This document shows, one piece after another, positions 53,670 to 62,442 of a stretch of 64,000 nt of DNA. The stretch spans positions 124,001 through 188,000 of the forward strand of contig DATMML010000091.1 of NCBI GenBank assembly GCA_035570235.1. The letters are read 5' to 3'. The DNA comes from Vicinamibacteria bacterium (lineage in GTDB: Bacteria; Acidobacteriota; Vicinamibacteria; Fen-336). Position numbers and translations under genes: made by a program. Within the stretch, counting starts at the first letter, position 1. Each line of letters opens with the position of its first letter. The notes under the pieces were generated by a model. That model saw only the letters and a program-made list of their open reading frames with translations. It did not search any database and was not told where the DNA came from.

Positions 53670-54089
53670 CTACTTCGGATACCAGCGCTCGATGCGGCCA
53701 GCCGCGCCTGCGCTCTCGGCGAGCTGCGCTGGAGTTGCCCGGTAGACCTTTGCGATGACCGGCGCAGGTGCGTCCTCGAGAAAGGCCTCGATGCGTTCTC
53801 TGGTCGCCACGAACGACGCGGCCAGGTCTGGGAACGGGGCTTTGCCGACGATCACCAAGAGTCGCACTTGGTGCCGGATAACCGCCGCGAGCTCGTTCGG
53901 CTTGTACCGGATCCGGGTGTCGTGGCTCAGAGCGACCCATTCACGCTTGCCGACCTCCGCCAACCAGTCCTCGTCGGGACAGTCGGGCGGGAAGTGTTCG
54001 CGGTGTCGCTCGACGGCAAACCCCGCGCGCTTCAGGATCTCCGGAAAGGCGTTGCCGAGGTCGCGATCGGTGAAGAAGACGAGTGTCAA
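53670..54089 (-). CDS. VapC45-like PIN-domain toxin
   Basis: A 139-residue PIN-like ribonuclease toxin candidate. Acidic residues expected of the metal site are in FFTDRDLGNAFPEIL (Asp8, Asp10), the DEDW patch and LSHDTRIRY. Size and partner match the VapBC45 type of toxin-antitoxin pair (138-residue toxin with a DUF433 antitoxin of about 240 residues). It would cleave RNA when freed from its antitoxin. The start is TTG overlapping the antitoxin stop as TTGA, so translation is coupled to the antitoxin. Last gene of a leftward three-gene run in island segment 2. Confidence 0.75.
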   Translation of the reverse strand: MTLVFFTDRDLGNAFPEILKRAGFAVERHREHFPPDCPDEDWLAEVGKREWVALSHDTRIRYKPNELAAVIRHQVRLLVIVGKAPFPDLAASFVATRERIEAFLEDAPAPVIAKVYRATPAQLAESAGAAGRIERWYPK

Positions 54090-54832
54090 GCCGCCCGCTC
54101 GAAGACGACGGCCTCCTCAACCGCCGCGTTCGTGAGGTCGTAGTCGCGCGCGACATTCTCGACTTTCTCCCCTGCATCGATCCGGTCGAGGATGATACGT
54201 GTGGAAATGAACGCCTTGCCGACCACCGGACGGCCGAAGGAGATCTGCGGGTCGATCATGATAGGCTTGGCGTCGACACCCTCTGAAACCACGAACGGGT
54301 AGAGGCGAACTGCGGACCGGAGCTTCCCCCATTCGACACGCGTGAGGTGAGCTTCGAAGACCTTGCGCATCGCGAGCTGGCTTGAGGCGGAGAGGTTCAC
54401 TAGTTCTCCATATCGGTCGAGAAATAACTTCCCGCCGGCCGTCCGGAGCTCCTCCCGCAACAGTAGCTGGTCGATGTTCAGCTTCTGCTGAGCGTACGCG
54501 AGCGCCTGGCGAACCTCGACGAGCGGAACGCCGTGCTCGGTCCGGAGCGCTCGCAGGACGTGAGCCTCGATCAGGTTCGAGAAGGAAAGCGTCGCCGGGT
54601 CCCTCTTCGCCAGCCTCAAGACCGGGGCGAACTGGCTGAGCCCCTTGGCCGTCGGGTAGGGCCGTCCCAAGAACCAGGACCGCAACGTGGCGGGCGACAG
54701 CCTCAAGTAGCGGCCGGCTTCGGTGATCGAGTAGGCGGGCTCGTTACGTGAATCCAGCTTAGGCAGGGGCTCCTCCAGCCCGTATTGTGCCTCAAGTTCG
54801 CGGTCCAGGTGCCTCCTGACCGCAGAAAGCAT
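54086..54832 (-). CDS. DUF433-type (VapB45-like) antitoxin with HTH
   Basis: A 248-residue protein. The N-terminal part has a MerR-like helix-turn-helix (YSITEAGRYLRLSPATLRSW), the middle is helical, and the C-terminal DUF433 domain reads DPQISFGRPVVGKAFISTRIILDRIDAGEKVENVARDYDLT. This order and length fit antitoxins of the VapB45 kind, which bind their own promoter and neutralise the paired PIN toxin. It lies 78 bases after the primase-helicase gene on the same strand, so it may help keep that segment in the genome or act in the same defence response (inference). Confidence 0.78.
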   Translation of the reverse strand: MLSAVRRHLDRELEAQYGLEEPLPKLDSRNEPAYSITEAGRYLRLSPATLRSWFLGRPYPTAKGLSQFAPVLRLAKRDPATLSFSNLIEAHVLRALRTEHGVPLVEVRQALAYAQQKLNIDQLLLREELRTAGGKLFLDRYGELVNLSASSQLAMRKVFEAHLTRVEWGKLRSAVRLYPFVVSEGVDAKPIMIDPQISFGRPVVGKAFISTRIILDRIDAGEKVENVARDYDLTNAAVEEAVVFERAA

Positions 54833-54910
54833 CAGCCGGCGCTACTTGCTGCGATCCGGCTGTACCCACCCAGATCCTCGGGCCCTCGCCCGCACGCCAC
54901 CAAGGCATTC

Positions 54911-57430
54911 TCAGGAGAAATCGAGAAAGTCCCCGGTGGGACGACGGCCGCCGGCGTCCTCGACCCGCTCTTCTTGCGTTGCCTCGACAAGGCCCAGCGG
55001 TGCGTCTTCTCGAGCGTACCCGATAGCCCGGTAACCACGCAGCCGACGTTCGAACATTCGAAGCAGCATCGGCACCTCGCGGTCCACGTAGTCGAAGATG
55101 CGAACCTCTGTCTTTCCTGGGTGCAGCCGATGAAGCCGGCCCGTATACTGAACGAGCGTCCCCTTCCACGAAACGGGTAGGGCCAGAAGGAGCGTGTCGA
55201 GCCGAGGGTCGTCAAACCCCTCTCCGATGTATCGCCCGGTCGCCAGGACGAGTCGCTCTTGCTCGGGCGGGATAGCTGAAAGCTGATCCTTGACTGCCTT
55301 TCTTGCGCCCGACGTCATGCCACCGTGAAGAACGACGAGATGCCGAGCGAACTTCCGTAACTTCTCGGCGAAGTAGTCGAGATGGTCCCGCCTCTCAGTC
55401 AGCAGAATCGGTGACCGCCCTTCCTCCAGGCAAGCGATCGCATCGTTGAGCACCAGCTCGTTGCGCCTTTCGTTCCTCGCCAGCGCAGCGTAGAGCTCCT
55501 GGATACTTGGAGCTCTGTCGCGGAGCGGAACCTTGAAGCGCGTCTCTCGCACGATGAGGCGGTGCTCGAACGGCCGCCGCGCAGCTTGGCCCTTCGGGTC
55601 GACCGTGAAGCGAGCGGGGCCGATCTGCATCTCGATGATTGGATCGTGGCCGTCTCGTCGCTGCGGCGTTGCTGTCAGCCCGACGACATATCGGGCTTTC
55701 ACCTCCGCCAACACACGTTCGAAGGAGACCGCGGGCACGTGGTGGCACTCGTCCACGATCACCTGTCCGTAATTGGCGACGAGGTCGGCAACCTTGCCGC
55801 TGCGGACGAGACTCTGGATCATGGCGACGTCCAAGTGGCCGTTCGCCGATCGCTTCCCCGCCCCAATCTGTCCGATCTCCTTGACGTCGATTCCCAGGAA
55901 GAGAGAGAGCTGAGCGAGCCACTGATCGAGCAGAGGTTGGCGGTGCACGAGGATGAGTGTGCTACAACCGCGCTCCGCGACGAGGTACGTCCCGACCACC
56001 GTCTTGCCGACTCCAGGTGGTGCGACGAAGGCCCCGATGTCGTGCGCGAGAAGGGCTCCCACCGCCTTTTTCTGCACTCCCGCCAGACTGCCCTGGAAAT
56101 GGAACCTGACAGCCTTTCCGCTCTCGCGTTGGTCCTCAACCTCCAGCGCGACCGAGTGCTGACGAAGCAGATCCTTGAGCTCGGGCCCAAGCCCTCGTGG
56201 TAGACCGATGTGCTGTGGAAATTCCTCGGCGCAGCCGACCACCCGCGGCGTCATTGCGGTCGATAACCGCATGCTCTGCTTCTTGTAGAACTCCGGGTTC
56301 TGGAACGCGGCGAGCCGCTTGATTTGGTTGAGCAATGGCGACGGTAGACCGACCTTTTCCACGAACAACCGCTGAGCGAGAACCGCGCGGACTCGCGAGG
56401 GCAGCGGCCCTAGGATCGGAACGAATTCTGCCCGGCCGGAAGGGGGACATGTCCACGGGGCTAACTCGTCCTCTTCCACTGGCTCGGCAGCCCGAACACC
56501 GATGACCGAGCCGCGCCGGGTCGCTTCGCCGGCGATGGTTTCGACGGTACGTCGGTCGATCCGCGGCACCCCGGCCAGGTGTGCCCACTGCCGGTCGTCG
56601 GGGTACGGCTGGAGGTGGTCGTCGAGGAAGACCGAGTTCCCGTGCTGCCGTGGTCCATGCTGGAGCGGTAGCGCGATCAGGTTGCCGAAGCCACCCCTGG
56701 GCATCGTGTCCTGGCTCGGAAACAGGCGGTCGTAGGAGTCCAAGCTGAGCTCATGACGGCGAGACATCGTCTCCGTGATGAGGTAACAGCCCATCTTTCG
56801 GGCGGCTGCCGCGGCGATGGGCTCGCTGAAGAAGAACCATACGTGCGCTCCGTTGCCCGAACGTGAGCGTTCGACCGAAGCAGGAAGGCCGACCTCCCGA
56901 CAGGTGGCAATGAACGCGGCGACGTCCTCGGCCCAGTTCCTCTTGTCGAAGTCGACAGCCAAGAACCAGCAGGCCTCGTCTTCCAGAAGGGGGTACACGC
57001 CCATGACATGCTGGCCTCGCAGGTGCGCCAGGATGGCCGCGTCATCCACCGGGACGAACGCCTGGTTCGGGCACTCGCCGCACTTTATCTTCGGAAGCTC
57101 GCACACTCCCCGCACGAACTTGTTCCGGCAGGCCGGTGCGTACCCCGGCTTGCTGGTCCGTTTGTTGACGAAGCGCGTGGGAAAGACATCCTGTCGACCG
57201 CGGAAAAGCTGCCGGAACAGCTTCACCTTCTGCTCAGCCGTCGTGGGTGTGGCCAATGCGCTGCTGGCGGGGAGACGCACCCGGATTCTTGTTTGCGTAG
57301 CATCGACGGAAGCCAACTCGGCCCTCAGGGCGGCGAGCCGGCCACGAGCTTGACTCTCCTCGCCGGCCAGTCGTGCGAGCACGGCCTCGACCGCCTCGAT
57401 CTCATTGATCAGTTGCTCTCGCCGTGACAC
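54911..57430 (-). CDS. AEP primase-SF2 helicase fusion (TOTE-conflict-system type)
   Basis: An 839-residue fusion. A coiled coil (residues 5-45) is followed by a Cys cluster (Cys101, 110, 117, 120), then an archaeo-eukaryotic primase domain with AVDFDKR (Asp160, Asp162) and the SGNGAHVWFFF histidine (His196). The C-terminal half is a superfamily 2 helicase: Walker A PPGVGKT (471-477), DECH (560-563), GLTATPQRRDG, and motifs V/VI in GEGFDDPRLDT and QYTGRLHRL. All catalytic motifs are intact. Such primase-helicase proteins are listed among TOTE conflict-system components, so an anti-invader role is likely. I use the GTG at 57430 with GGGGAGAG five bases upstream; GTG 57475 lacks a site. Confidence 0.85.
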   Translation of the reverse strand: MSRREQLINEIEAVEAVLARLAGEESQARGRLAALRAELASVDATQTRIRVRLPASSALATPTTAEQKVKLFRQLFRGRQDVFPTRFVNKRTSKPGYAPACRNKFVRGVCELPKIKCGECPNQAFVPVDDAAILAHLRGQHVMGVYPLLEDEACWFLAVDFDKRNWAEDVAAFIATCREVGLPASVERSRSGNGAHVWFFFSEPIAAAAARKMGCYLITETMSRRHELSLDSYDRLFPSQDTMPRGGFGNLIALPLQHGPRQHGNSVFLDDHLQPYPDDRQWAHLAGVPRIDRRTVETIAGEATRRGSVIGVRAAEPVEEDELAPWTCPPSGRAEFVPILGPLPSRVRAVLAQRLFVEKVGLPSPLLNQIKRLAAFQNPEFYKKQSMRLSTAMTPRVVGCAEEFPQHIGLPRGLGPELKDLLRQHSVALEVEDQRESGKAVRFHFQGSLAGVQKKAVGALLAHDIGAFVAPPGVGKTVVGTYLVAERGCSTLILVHRQPLLDQWLAQLSLFLGIDVKEIGQIGAGKRSANGHLDVAMIQSLVRSGKVADLVANYGQVIVDECHHVPAVSFERVLAEVKARYVVGLTATPQRRDGHDPIIEMQIGPARFTVDPKGQAARRPFEHRLIVRETRFKVPLRDRAPSIQELYAALARNERRNELVLNDAIACLEEGRSPILLTERRDHLDYFAEKLRKFARHLVVLHGGMTSGARKAVKDQLSAIPPEQERLVLATGRYIGEGFDDPRLDTLLLALPVSWKGTLVQYTGRLHRLHPGKTEVRIFDYVDREVPMLLRMFERRLRGYRAIGYAREDAPLGLVEATQEERVEDAGGRRPTGDFLDFS

Positions 57431-57639
57431 TGGAACTCTCCCCTTGTCGGGCCGACCCCCAGCGCGATCGCTCACCGTAGGATCGCTCGGAGTGATCTCG
57501 GTATTATTGGCCCACCGAGAGGAAATGCGGTGGACTTGATCGCCCAGGTGCTCCTCAGTGACACAGCTGCTGACACACCGGCGCCCGAGGACGACGGCGA
57601 TGAACAGGAGGGACCGGAAACGCTTGTGTCTAAAGGAAT

Positions 57640-57686
<47 letters not shown>

Positions 57687-57814
57687 GAAAAGAGTAGGTG
57701 AGCCCCTCAACGACTTCCCGAGATTCTTCAGCGAGTTCCGGCGACAAGCGCCGACACAGGGCGACACGAAGAGACCCGCTTGGACGGCCTCTAGTGACAC
57801 ACCCAGTGCACAGT
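57687..57814. repeat. Island flank repeat, copy B
   Basis: Second copy of the 128-base flank found at 53447-53574. The two copies keep length and order but differ by scattered substitutions, so they come from related elements integrated at different times. Confidence 0.65.
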
Positions 57815-57836
57815 GAAAAGGGCGTCGTCGCACCCC

Positions 57837-58070
57837 TCATCGACCGTGGACGGATGCGTGCAGTGTTTCGAAGTCGGGGCTCGCGAGCGGACGAAACCCC
57901 TGGGGCCAGGACGCGTCCAAGGCGCAGAGTGCACGAAATTGTGCCGGCGTCGGGGGGGCGTTGACGCGCTGCACCCGAGCCTGCGGCTGTTCGCCGGCTG
58001 CCGCGAGGAGTTCATGCACCTCCTGGCAAAGATAGCGCGGCACGAACCCGATATGGACGCCATCACCTGC
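57837..58070 (-). pseudogene. 5'-truncated HIRAN-domain gene fragment
   Basis: The minus-strand frame encodes about 77 residues, GDGVHIGFVPRYLCQEV through WPQGFRPLASPDFETL, which match the second half of HIRAN-domain proteins (a module tied to DNA repair and bacterial conflict genes). The first half, with the NPxDxxAV motif, is missing, and the sequence becomes unrelated just before the permease gene. It is a fragment left at the edge of island segment 3. Recognition is by eye. Confidence 0.55.
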
Positions 58071-58135
58071 TATCCTGGCGCCACGGCGGCGAGCCCCTGG
58101 ACGCGGGCCGCGCCTGGCGGACAGGGAGGTCTGAG

Positions 58136-59347
58136 GTGGTCGTGGGACGCCTGGGCACCACAAACATGCGTGCACCCTGGGCTCTGGCCTGGAGCCAGCT
58201 CGTGCGCGAGCGGGCCCGGTTCGCGATGGCCCTGGCCGGAGTCGGCTTCGCGGTCATCCTCATGCTCGTGCAGCTCGGGTTCCGGAGCGCTGCCTTCGAC
58301 GGCGCCGTCCGGCTGCACCGTGTCCTCGCCGCGGAGGTGGTGATTGTGCATCCGCGGACCAACGTCCTGGCGGACGTCGCCGGCTTCCCGCGCCGCCGGC
58401 TGGACCAGGCGCGGGCGGTCCCGGGCGTCCGCGCGGTGACCGGGGTCAACGCGCGACTCCTGCCCTGGACCAACCTGGACGAGGGGGGGAGCCGATACAT
58501 CTTTGTCGTGGGCATCGACCCCAGCGCGCACGCCCTCGACCTGCCCGAGGTGAACGCACAATTGGACCGGTTGAAGCTGCCCGAAACGGTCCTCTTCGAC
58601 CTCAGCTCCCGGCCCGAGTTTGGGATCTCCGGCGACCAGCCCCCCAGGCGGCAGGCGCCGGGAATGAACGGGGGCACCTCCCCCGCCGTGGAGATCAACG
58701 GCTACCGCGTGCAGGTGGCGGGGTTCTACCGGCTGGGCATCTCGTTCGCCATCGACGGCACGGTGGTGACCAGCGACCTGAACTTCCTCCGTCTCGTACC
58801 CGGGCACCCGCCGGGCCTGATCGAGATCGGCCTCGTGCAGCTGACTCCCGGCGCCGACCCCCTCCTCGTCCGGGACGACCTGGTGCGGACGCTTCCGCCG
58901 GATGTGCGCGTGCTCACCAGGAAGGAGTACATGGACCGCGAGGTACACTACTGGGACACGTCGATGTCGATCGGCATCGTCTTTGGGTTCGGCGTGCTGG
59001 TGGGGTTCGGAGTGGGGGCGGTGGTCGTGGCGCAGATCCTGTTCTCCGACGTCACGGACCACCTCGACGAGTACGCGACGCTGAAGGCCATCGGCTTCGG
59101 TAACCGCTATCTCTACGGGGTCGTGCTCTGGGAGGCCTTCTTCATGGCGTGTCTCGGCTTCGTACCGGGCGTGGGCGCCTCGGCCCTGCTTTACCGGCTG
59201 GTGGTGGCGATGACGGGCCTGCCCATGGTCTTCGACCCGACGAGGGCGGGCCTCGTCCTGGGCCTCACCGTGCTCATGTGCTTCGCCGCGGGGCTTCTGG
59301 CGCTACGCAAGCTGGAGACCGCCGATCCGGCGGAGATGTTCCGCTGA
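58136..59347 (+). CDS. ABC transporter permease, DevC/FtsX-like (second system)
   Basis: A 403-residue permease, paralogous to the one at 29356. One N-terminal transmembrane segment (about 30-52, FAMALAGVGFAVILMLVQLGF), a periplasmic domain, then three segments near 290-315, 340-365 and 375-395. The coupling helix reads DEYATLKAIGFGNRYLYG. The GTG at 58136 has GGGAGG six bases upstream; an ATG at 58166 would still keep the first segment. First gene of the exporter operon in island segment 3. Confidence 0.88.
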   Translation: MVVGRLGTTNMRAPWALAWSQLVRERARFAMALAGVGFAVILMLVQLGFRSAAFDGAVRLHRVLAAEVVIVHPRTNVLADVAGFPRRRLDQARAVPGVRAVTGVNARLLPWTNLDEGGSRYIFVVGIDPSAHALDLPEVNAQLDRLKLPETVLFDLSSRPEFGISGDQPPRRQAPGMNGGTSPAVEINGYRVQVAGFYRLGISFAIDGTVVTSDLNFLRLVPGHPPGLIEIGLVQLTPGADPLLVRDDLVRTLPPDVRVLTRKEYMDREVHYWDTSMSIGIVFGFGVLVGFGVGAVVVAQILFSDVTDHLDEYATLKAIGFGNRYLYGVVLWEAFFMACLGFVPGVGASALLYRLVVAMTGLPMVFDPTRAGLVLGLTVLMCFAAGLLALRKLETADPAEMFR

Positions 59348-60672
59348 GCTCCCCGGCCCCGCCCATTATCCGGGCCGAAGGCGTGTGCCATGCGTACGAC
59401 GCGGACACCCGGAGAGTGCTCGACGACATCACGCTCGAGGTCTCGCCTGGCGAGATCGTGATCATGACCGGCCCCTCGGGGTCGGGGAAGACGACGCTGC
59501 TCTCGTTGATCGGCGCGCTGCGTTCCACCCAGGACGGCAGCTTGCGCGTGCTCGGTCGCGAGCTGCGGGGGGCGGCTCGGGGCGACCTCCTCGAGGTGCG
59601 GAGGCGCATCGGCTACATTTTCCAGGCCCACAACCTGCTCGACTCGCTCTCCGCCCGGCGGAATGTGGAGATGTCCCTGGTGCACCAGCACGCCTGTCCC
59701 TCCCAGGAGATGGCGGGCCGGGCATCCGCCATGCTGCGCGCGGTGGGCCTGGAGGCGCACGTGGAGAAACGCCCGGCCCAGCTCTCGGGCGGGCAGAGAC
59801 AGCGGGTGGCCATCGCCCGAGCCCTGGTGGGAGAGCCGCGGATCGTGCTGGCGGACGAGCCCACCGCGTCCCTCGACAAGGAGTCGGGGCGCCAGGTCGT
59901 GCAGCTGATCCACGATCTGGCGCGGGGGAACGGTTGCGCCGTCCTGCTGGTGACCCACGACAACCGCATCCTGGACGTCGCCGACCGCGTCGTACACATG
60001 GAGGACGGCCGCCTGTCGTCGTTCACGGCGGCTGTCACAACGGACGCCCAGCGCATGTTGGAGGCGCTCGCTCGCAACACCCGCAAGGGCGACCTCGTGC
60101 AGCGCGTGGAGGACATGCCGCTGGCCTCGTTCTCGGCCCTGCTCGAGCAAGTCACCGCGGAGTCCGAGCAGCTCCTGCGCGTGCTGTCCCTGAGCCAGAA
60201 CCACGCCTTCGAGAGCATGCTCGACCAAGTGCTGAACGCGTTCACGCTCAAGATCGGCAGGCTCATGTCGGCGGACAGGGCGACGCTCTTCGTGGTCGAC
60301 GCCGCCTCCTCCGAGCTGTGGTCGAGGTCGGGAGAAGAGCACGTGGAGATCCGCGTCCCCCTGGCCGCCGGGATCGCCGGCTTCGTGGCACGGACAGGGC
60401 AGCCTCGGAACGTCCCCGACGCCTACGCGGAGCCACTGTTCAATCGGCGTGTCGACGAGGAGACAGGCTACCGGACGCGCTCGCTGCTCTCCATCCCGAT
60501 CGTGAACGCAGCCGGCGGCGTGTTCGCGGTGCTGCAGCTCCTGAACAAGATCGGCGGGCAGCCCTTCGGGGAGGCCGACGAGCGCCTGTCGCGCGAGCTC
60601 ACCGGCCGGCTGGGCGTGATCCTGGAGACGTGGACGACCATGAAACGCACCCAGCGCGACGTCGCGACGTGA
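59344..60672 (+). CDS. ABC ATPase fused to a GAF domain with NKFDE motif, probable CTG start
   Basis: A 442-residue fusion. Residues 5-225 are a LolD/DevA-type ATPase: Walker A GPSGSGKTT (43-51), LSGGQRQR, Walker B VLADEPTASLD and VTHD. A helical linker (235-290) leads to a GAF domain (about 292-430) with the cyclic-nucleotide signature NK-x5-F-x3-DE (Asn401, Lys402, Phe408, Asp412, Glu413). GAF domains with this signature bind cAMP or cGMP in phosphodiesterases and cyclases. No ATG/GTG exists at the expected start; a CTG overlaps the permease stop as CTGA with GGAG eight bases before it. The fusion suggests ligand-gated export (inference). Confidence 0.88.
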   Translation: MSSPAPPIIRAEGVCHAYDADTRRVLDDITLEVSPGEIVIMTGPSGSGKTTLLSLIGALRSTQDGSLRVLGRELRGAARGDLLEVRRRIGYIFQAHNLLDSLSARRNVEMSLVHQHACPSQEMAGRASAMLRAVGLEAHVEKRPAQLSGGQRQRVAIARALVGEPRIVLADEPTASLDKESGRQVVQLIHDLARGNGCAVLLVTHDNRILDVADRVVHMEDGRLSSFTAAVTTDAQRMLEALARNTRKGDLVQRVEDMPLASFSALLEQVTAESEQLLRVLSLSQNHAFESMLDQVLNAFTLKIGRLMSADRATLFVVDAASSELWSRSGEEHVEIRVPLAAGIAGFVARTGQPRNVPDAYAEPLFNRRVDEETGYRTRSLLSIPIVNAAGGVFAVLQLLNKIGGQPFGEADERLSRELTGRLGVILETWTTMKRTQRDVAT

Positions 60673-60793
60673 TGACATGTGTCTCCGGGACCTACCTCGC
60701 CTATGAGGACGACGCCCCGGCACGGCCAGACGTGACGCCGCCGCAGGCCGGTCGGACCATGCTGCTCGGCCGAGAAAAGCGGTAGTATCTGCT

Positions 60794-61861
60794 ATGAGTT
60801 CTGCGCCGTCCCCCACCTCGCGTCCCCTGTTCTGCTACTCCCGAGAATCGTCGCCCGACGCGGCGATCCTCGGGCCGACCGACGGGACACGTTCACGTGC
60901 ACGGCAGGGCGTCGCCGTTCTCTCGACTCTGGAGTCTCGACTGAGGGCGGCGGCTCTTCGGTTGTTCGGGAGCGCCGCTCTGTGGCTCCTCGCCGTCCTC
61001 GGTGCGGCCGGCTGCGGCGCCCACGGGGACGCCCGGGCCGAGGCGCATCCGTCCTTGCCGGCTCCCGCCGCGCGCGTGGCCGCGCGCGGGCGCCTGCAGC
61101 CGCGAGGCGGCCTTCAGCGGATCGCCGGGGCCTCCGACCCCGTCACCGTGGTCGCTCGCCTGCGCGTCGCGGAGGGCCAGTCCGTGCGCGCCGGGCAGGT
61201 CCTGGCCGAGCTCGACACCCTGCCCGCGCGGCAGTCCGCGGTGGAGCGCGGCGGGGCGGGCATCGCCGTGCGGCGGGCCACCATCGATCGCCTGCGGGCC
61301 GAGTTGGCGATGACCGAGGCCGAGGAGCGACGGCAGGCACGCCTGCACGCAGAGGGAGTGACCGCCGCCGCTGTCCGCGAGGACGCAGCCAGCCGGGTCG
61401 AAGCCGGCCGGGCGGCGCTCAAAGAGGCCGAGGCGGCGCTGGCCCTGGCCGAAGCGGACCTCCGCGGCGCACAGGGCGAGCTCGCCCGGGCCGTCGTCCG
61501 AGCCCCCGTCGGCGGTCTGGTGGTCAAGGTGATCGCCCATGCCGGCGAGCAGGTCGGCCCCGCCGGGATCCTGGAGCTGGCTGAGACCGGGCTCATGTAC
61601 GCGGTGGCGGAGGTCTACGAGACCGATGTCGCCCGCGTCCGTCCCGGCCAGCAGGCGATCGTCCGCAGCGCGGCGCTCAGGGACGCGCTGGCGGGCGTCG
61701 TCGAGCGCGTGGGCATGAAGGTCGCTAGGCTGGACGCGCTCGGAACCGATCCCGCGGCGAGGAGCGACGCCCGCGTGGTGGAGGTGTGGATCTCCCTCGC
61801 GGACCCCGCGCGCGTAGCCGGCCTCACCGATCTCGAGGTCCAAGTCGAGATCACACCCTGA
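60794..61861 (+). CDS. Periplasmic adaptor (HlyD/DevB-like), second system
   Basis: A 355-residue membrane fusion protein. The hydrophobic segment comes late (about residues 55-73, LFGSAALWLLAVLGAAGCG), so the first 45 residues may be a cytoplasmic extension or an over-long start. The split lipoyl halves are ARLRVAEGQSVRAGQVLAEL and ARAVVRAPVGGLVVKVIAHAGEQ, joined by a long Ala/Glu/Arg-rich helical hairpin, then YAVAEVYETDVARVRPGQ in the barrel. It bridges the permease to an outer-membrane channel. Third gene of the exporter operon, 121 bases after the ATPase. Confidence 0.85.
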   Translation: MSSAPSPTSRPLFCYSRESSPDAAILGPTDGTRSRARQGVAVLSTLESRLRAAALRLFGSAALWLLAVLGAAGCGAHGDARAEAHPSLPAPAARVAARGRLQPRGGLQRIAGASDPVTVVARLRVAEGQSVRAGQVLAELDTLPARQSAVERGGAGIAVRRATIDRLRAELAMTEAEERRQARLHAEGVTAAAVREDAASRVEAGRAALKEAEAALALAEADLRGAQGELARAVVRAPVGGLVVKVIAHAGEQVGPAGILELAETGLMYAVAEVYETDVARVRPGQQAIVRSAALRDALAGVVERVGMKVARLDALGTDPAARSDARVVEVWISLADPARVAGLTDLEVQVEITP

Positions 61862-61931
61862 GCCACGGCTGTGGCTTGCGAGGCAGGGCAGGTCGGGAGC
61901 AAATCAGCCCGGTGCGAAGGGCGCCCATCCC

Positions 61932-62339
61932 ATGATCTCCAGGACCGACCGTGAGGTGGGCGACGTCGTCGTGACTGCCAGTGACGATCACGCGGCGAGG
62001 GTGCTGGAGATGCATGCGGTCGACTACCTGGTGAAGCCGGGGGAGCCCGAGCGGCTGGAGGCGGGCGCGAAGAGCGCCGGCCCGGAGCGCGTGCTCGTCC
62101 GCCAGGGGAGCCGCGTCCGCCTGCTGGGAGTGGACGACATCGACTACATCTCGGCCCAGGAGGACCGGGTCCTACTGCGCCAGGGCGCCGAAGAGTACCT
62201 GAAGGACCGGAGCCTGGCCGACAAGGAGGCGCCCCTGGGTCCCGCCCGCTTCGTGAGCATCCACGAGGACTGCTTGGTCAACGTCCAGCGGCTCCCGGAG
62301 ATCGAGCAGGACGACGCGGCGGCAGCATGGCCGTCCTGA
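61932..62339 (+). pseudogene. Remnant of a LytTR response regulator
   Basis: The 135-codon frame starts inside a receiver domain: VVTASDDHAARVLEMHAVDYLVKPGEPERL equals beta4-alpha4-beta5, so the phospho-acceptor Asp half is missing. The rest is a LytTR DNA-binding domain (RVLVRQGSRVRLLGVDDIDYI, then FVSIHEDCLVNVQRLPEIE), in which the usual HRSxLVN is altered. It ends early in an Ala-rich tail. This looks like a decaying two-component regulator that once belonged to the exporter locus. It could still bind DNA, but could not be phosphorylated. Confidence 0.7.
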
Positions 62340-62442
62340 CAGATGGTACCCGTCTGTCCATGAGCGCGGCGGGGCTCGTGCGCCTGCAGCGGCTCCTGTA
62401 GCTACCATGGCCCGGGCGCGCGCGGCGGGACGGAGGCGCGTG

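Noticed and set aside
59191-60816. A 541-codon leftward frame opposite the GAF-ATPase, and similar long antisense frames elsewhere
   Set aside because: High GC keeps antisense frames open; the sense strand carries intact Walker and GAF motifs.
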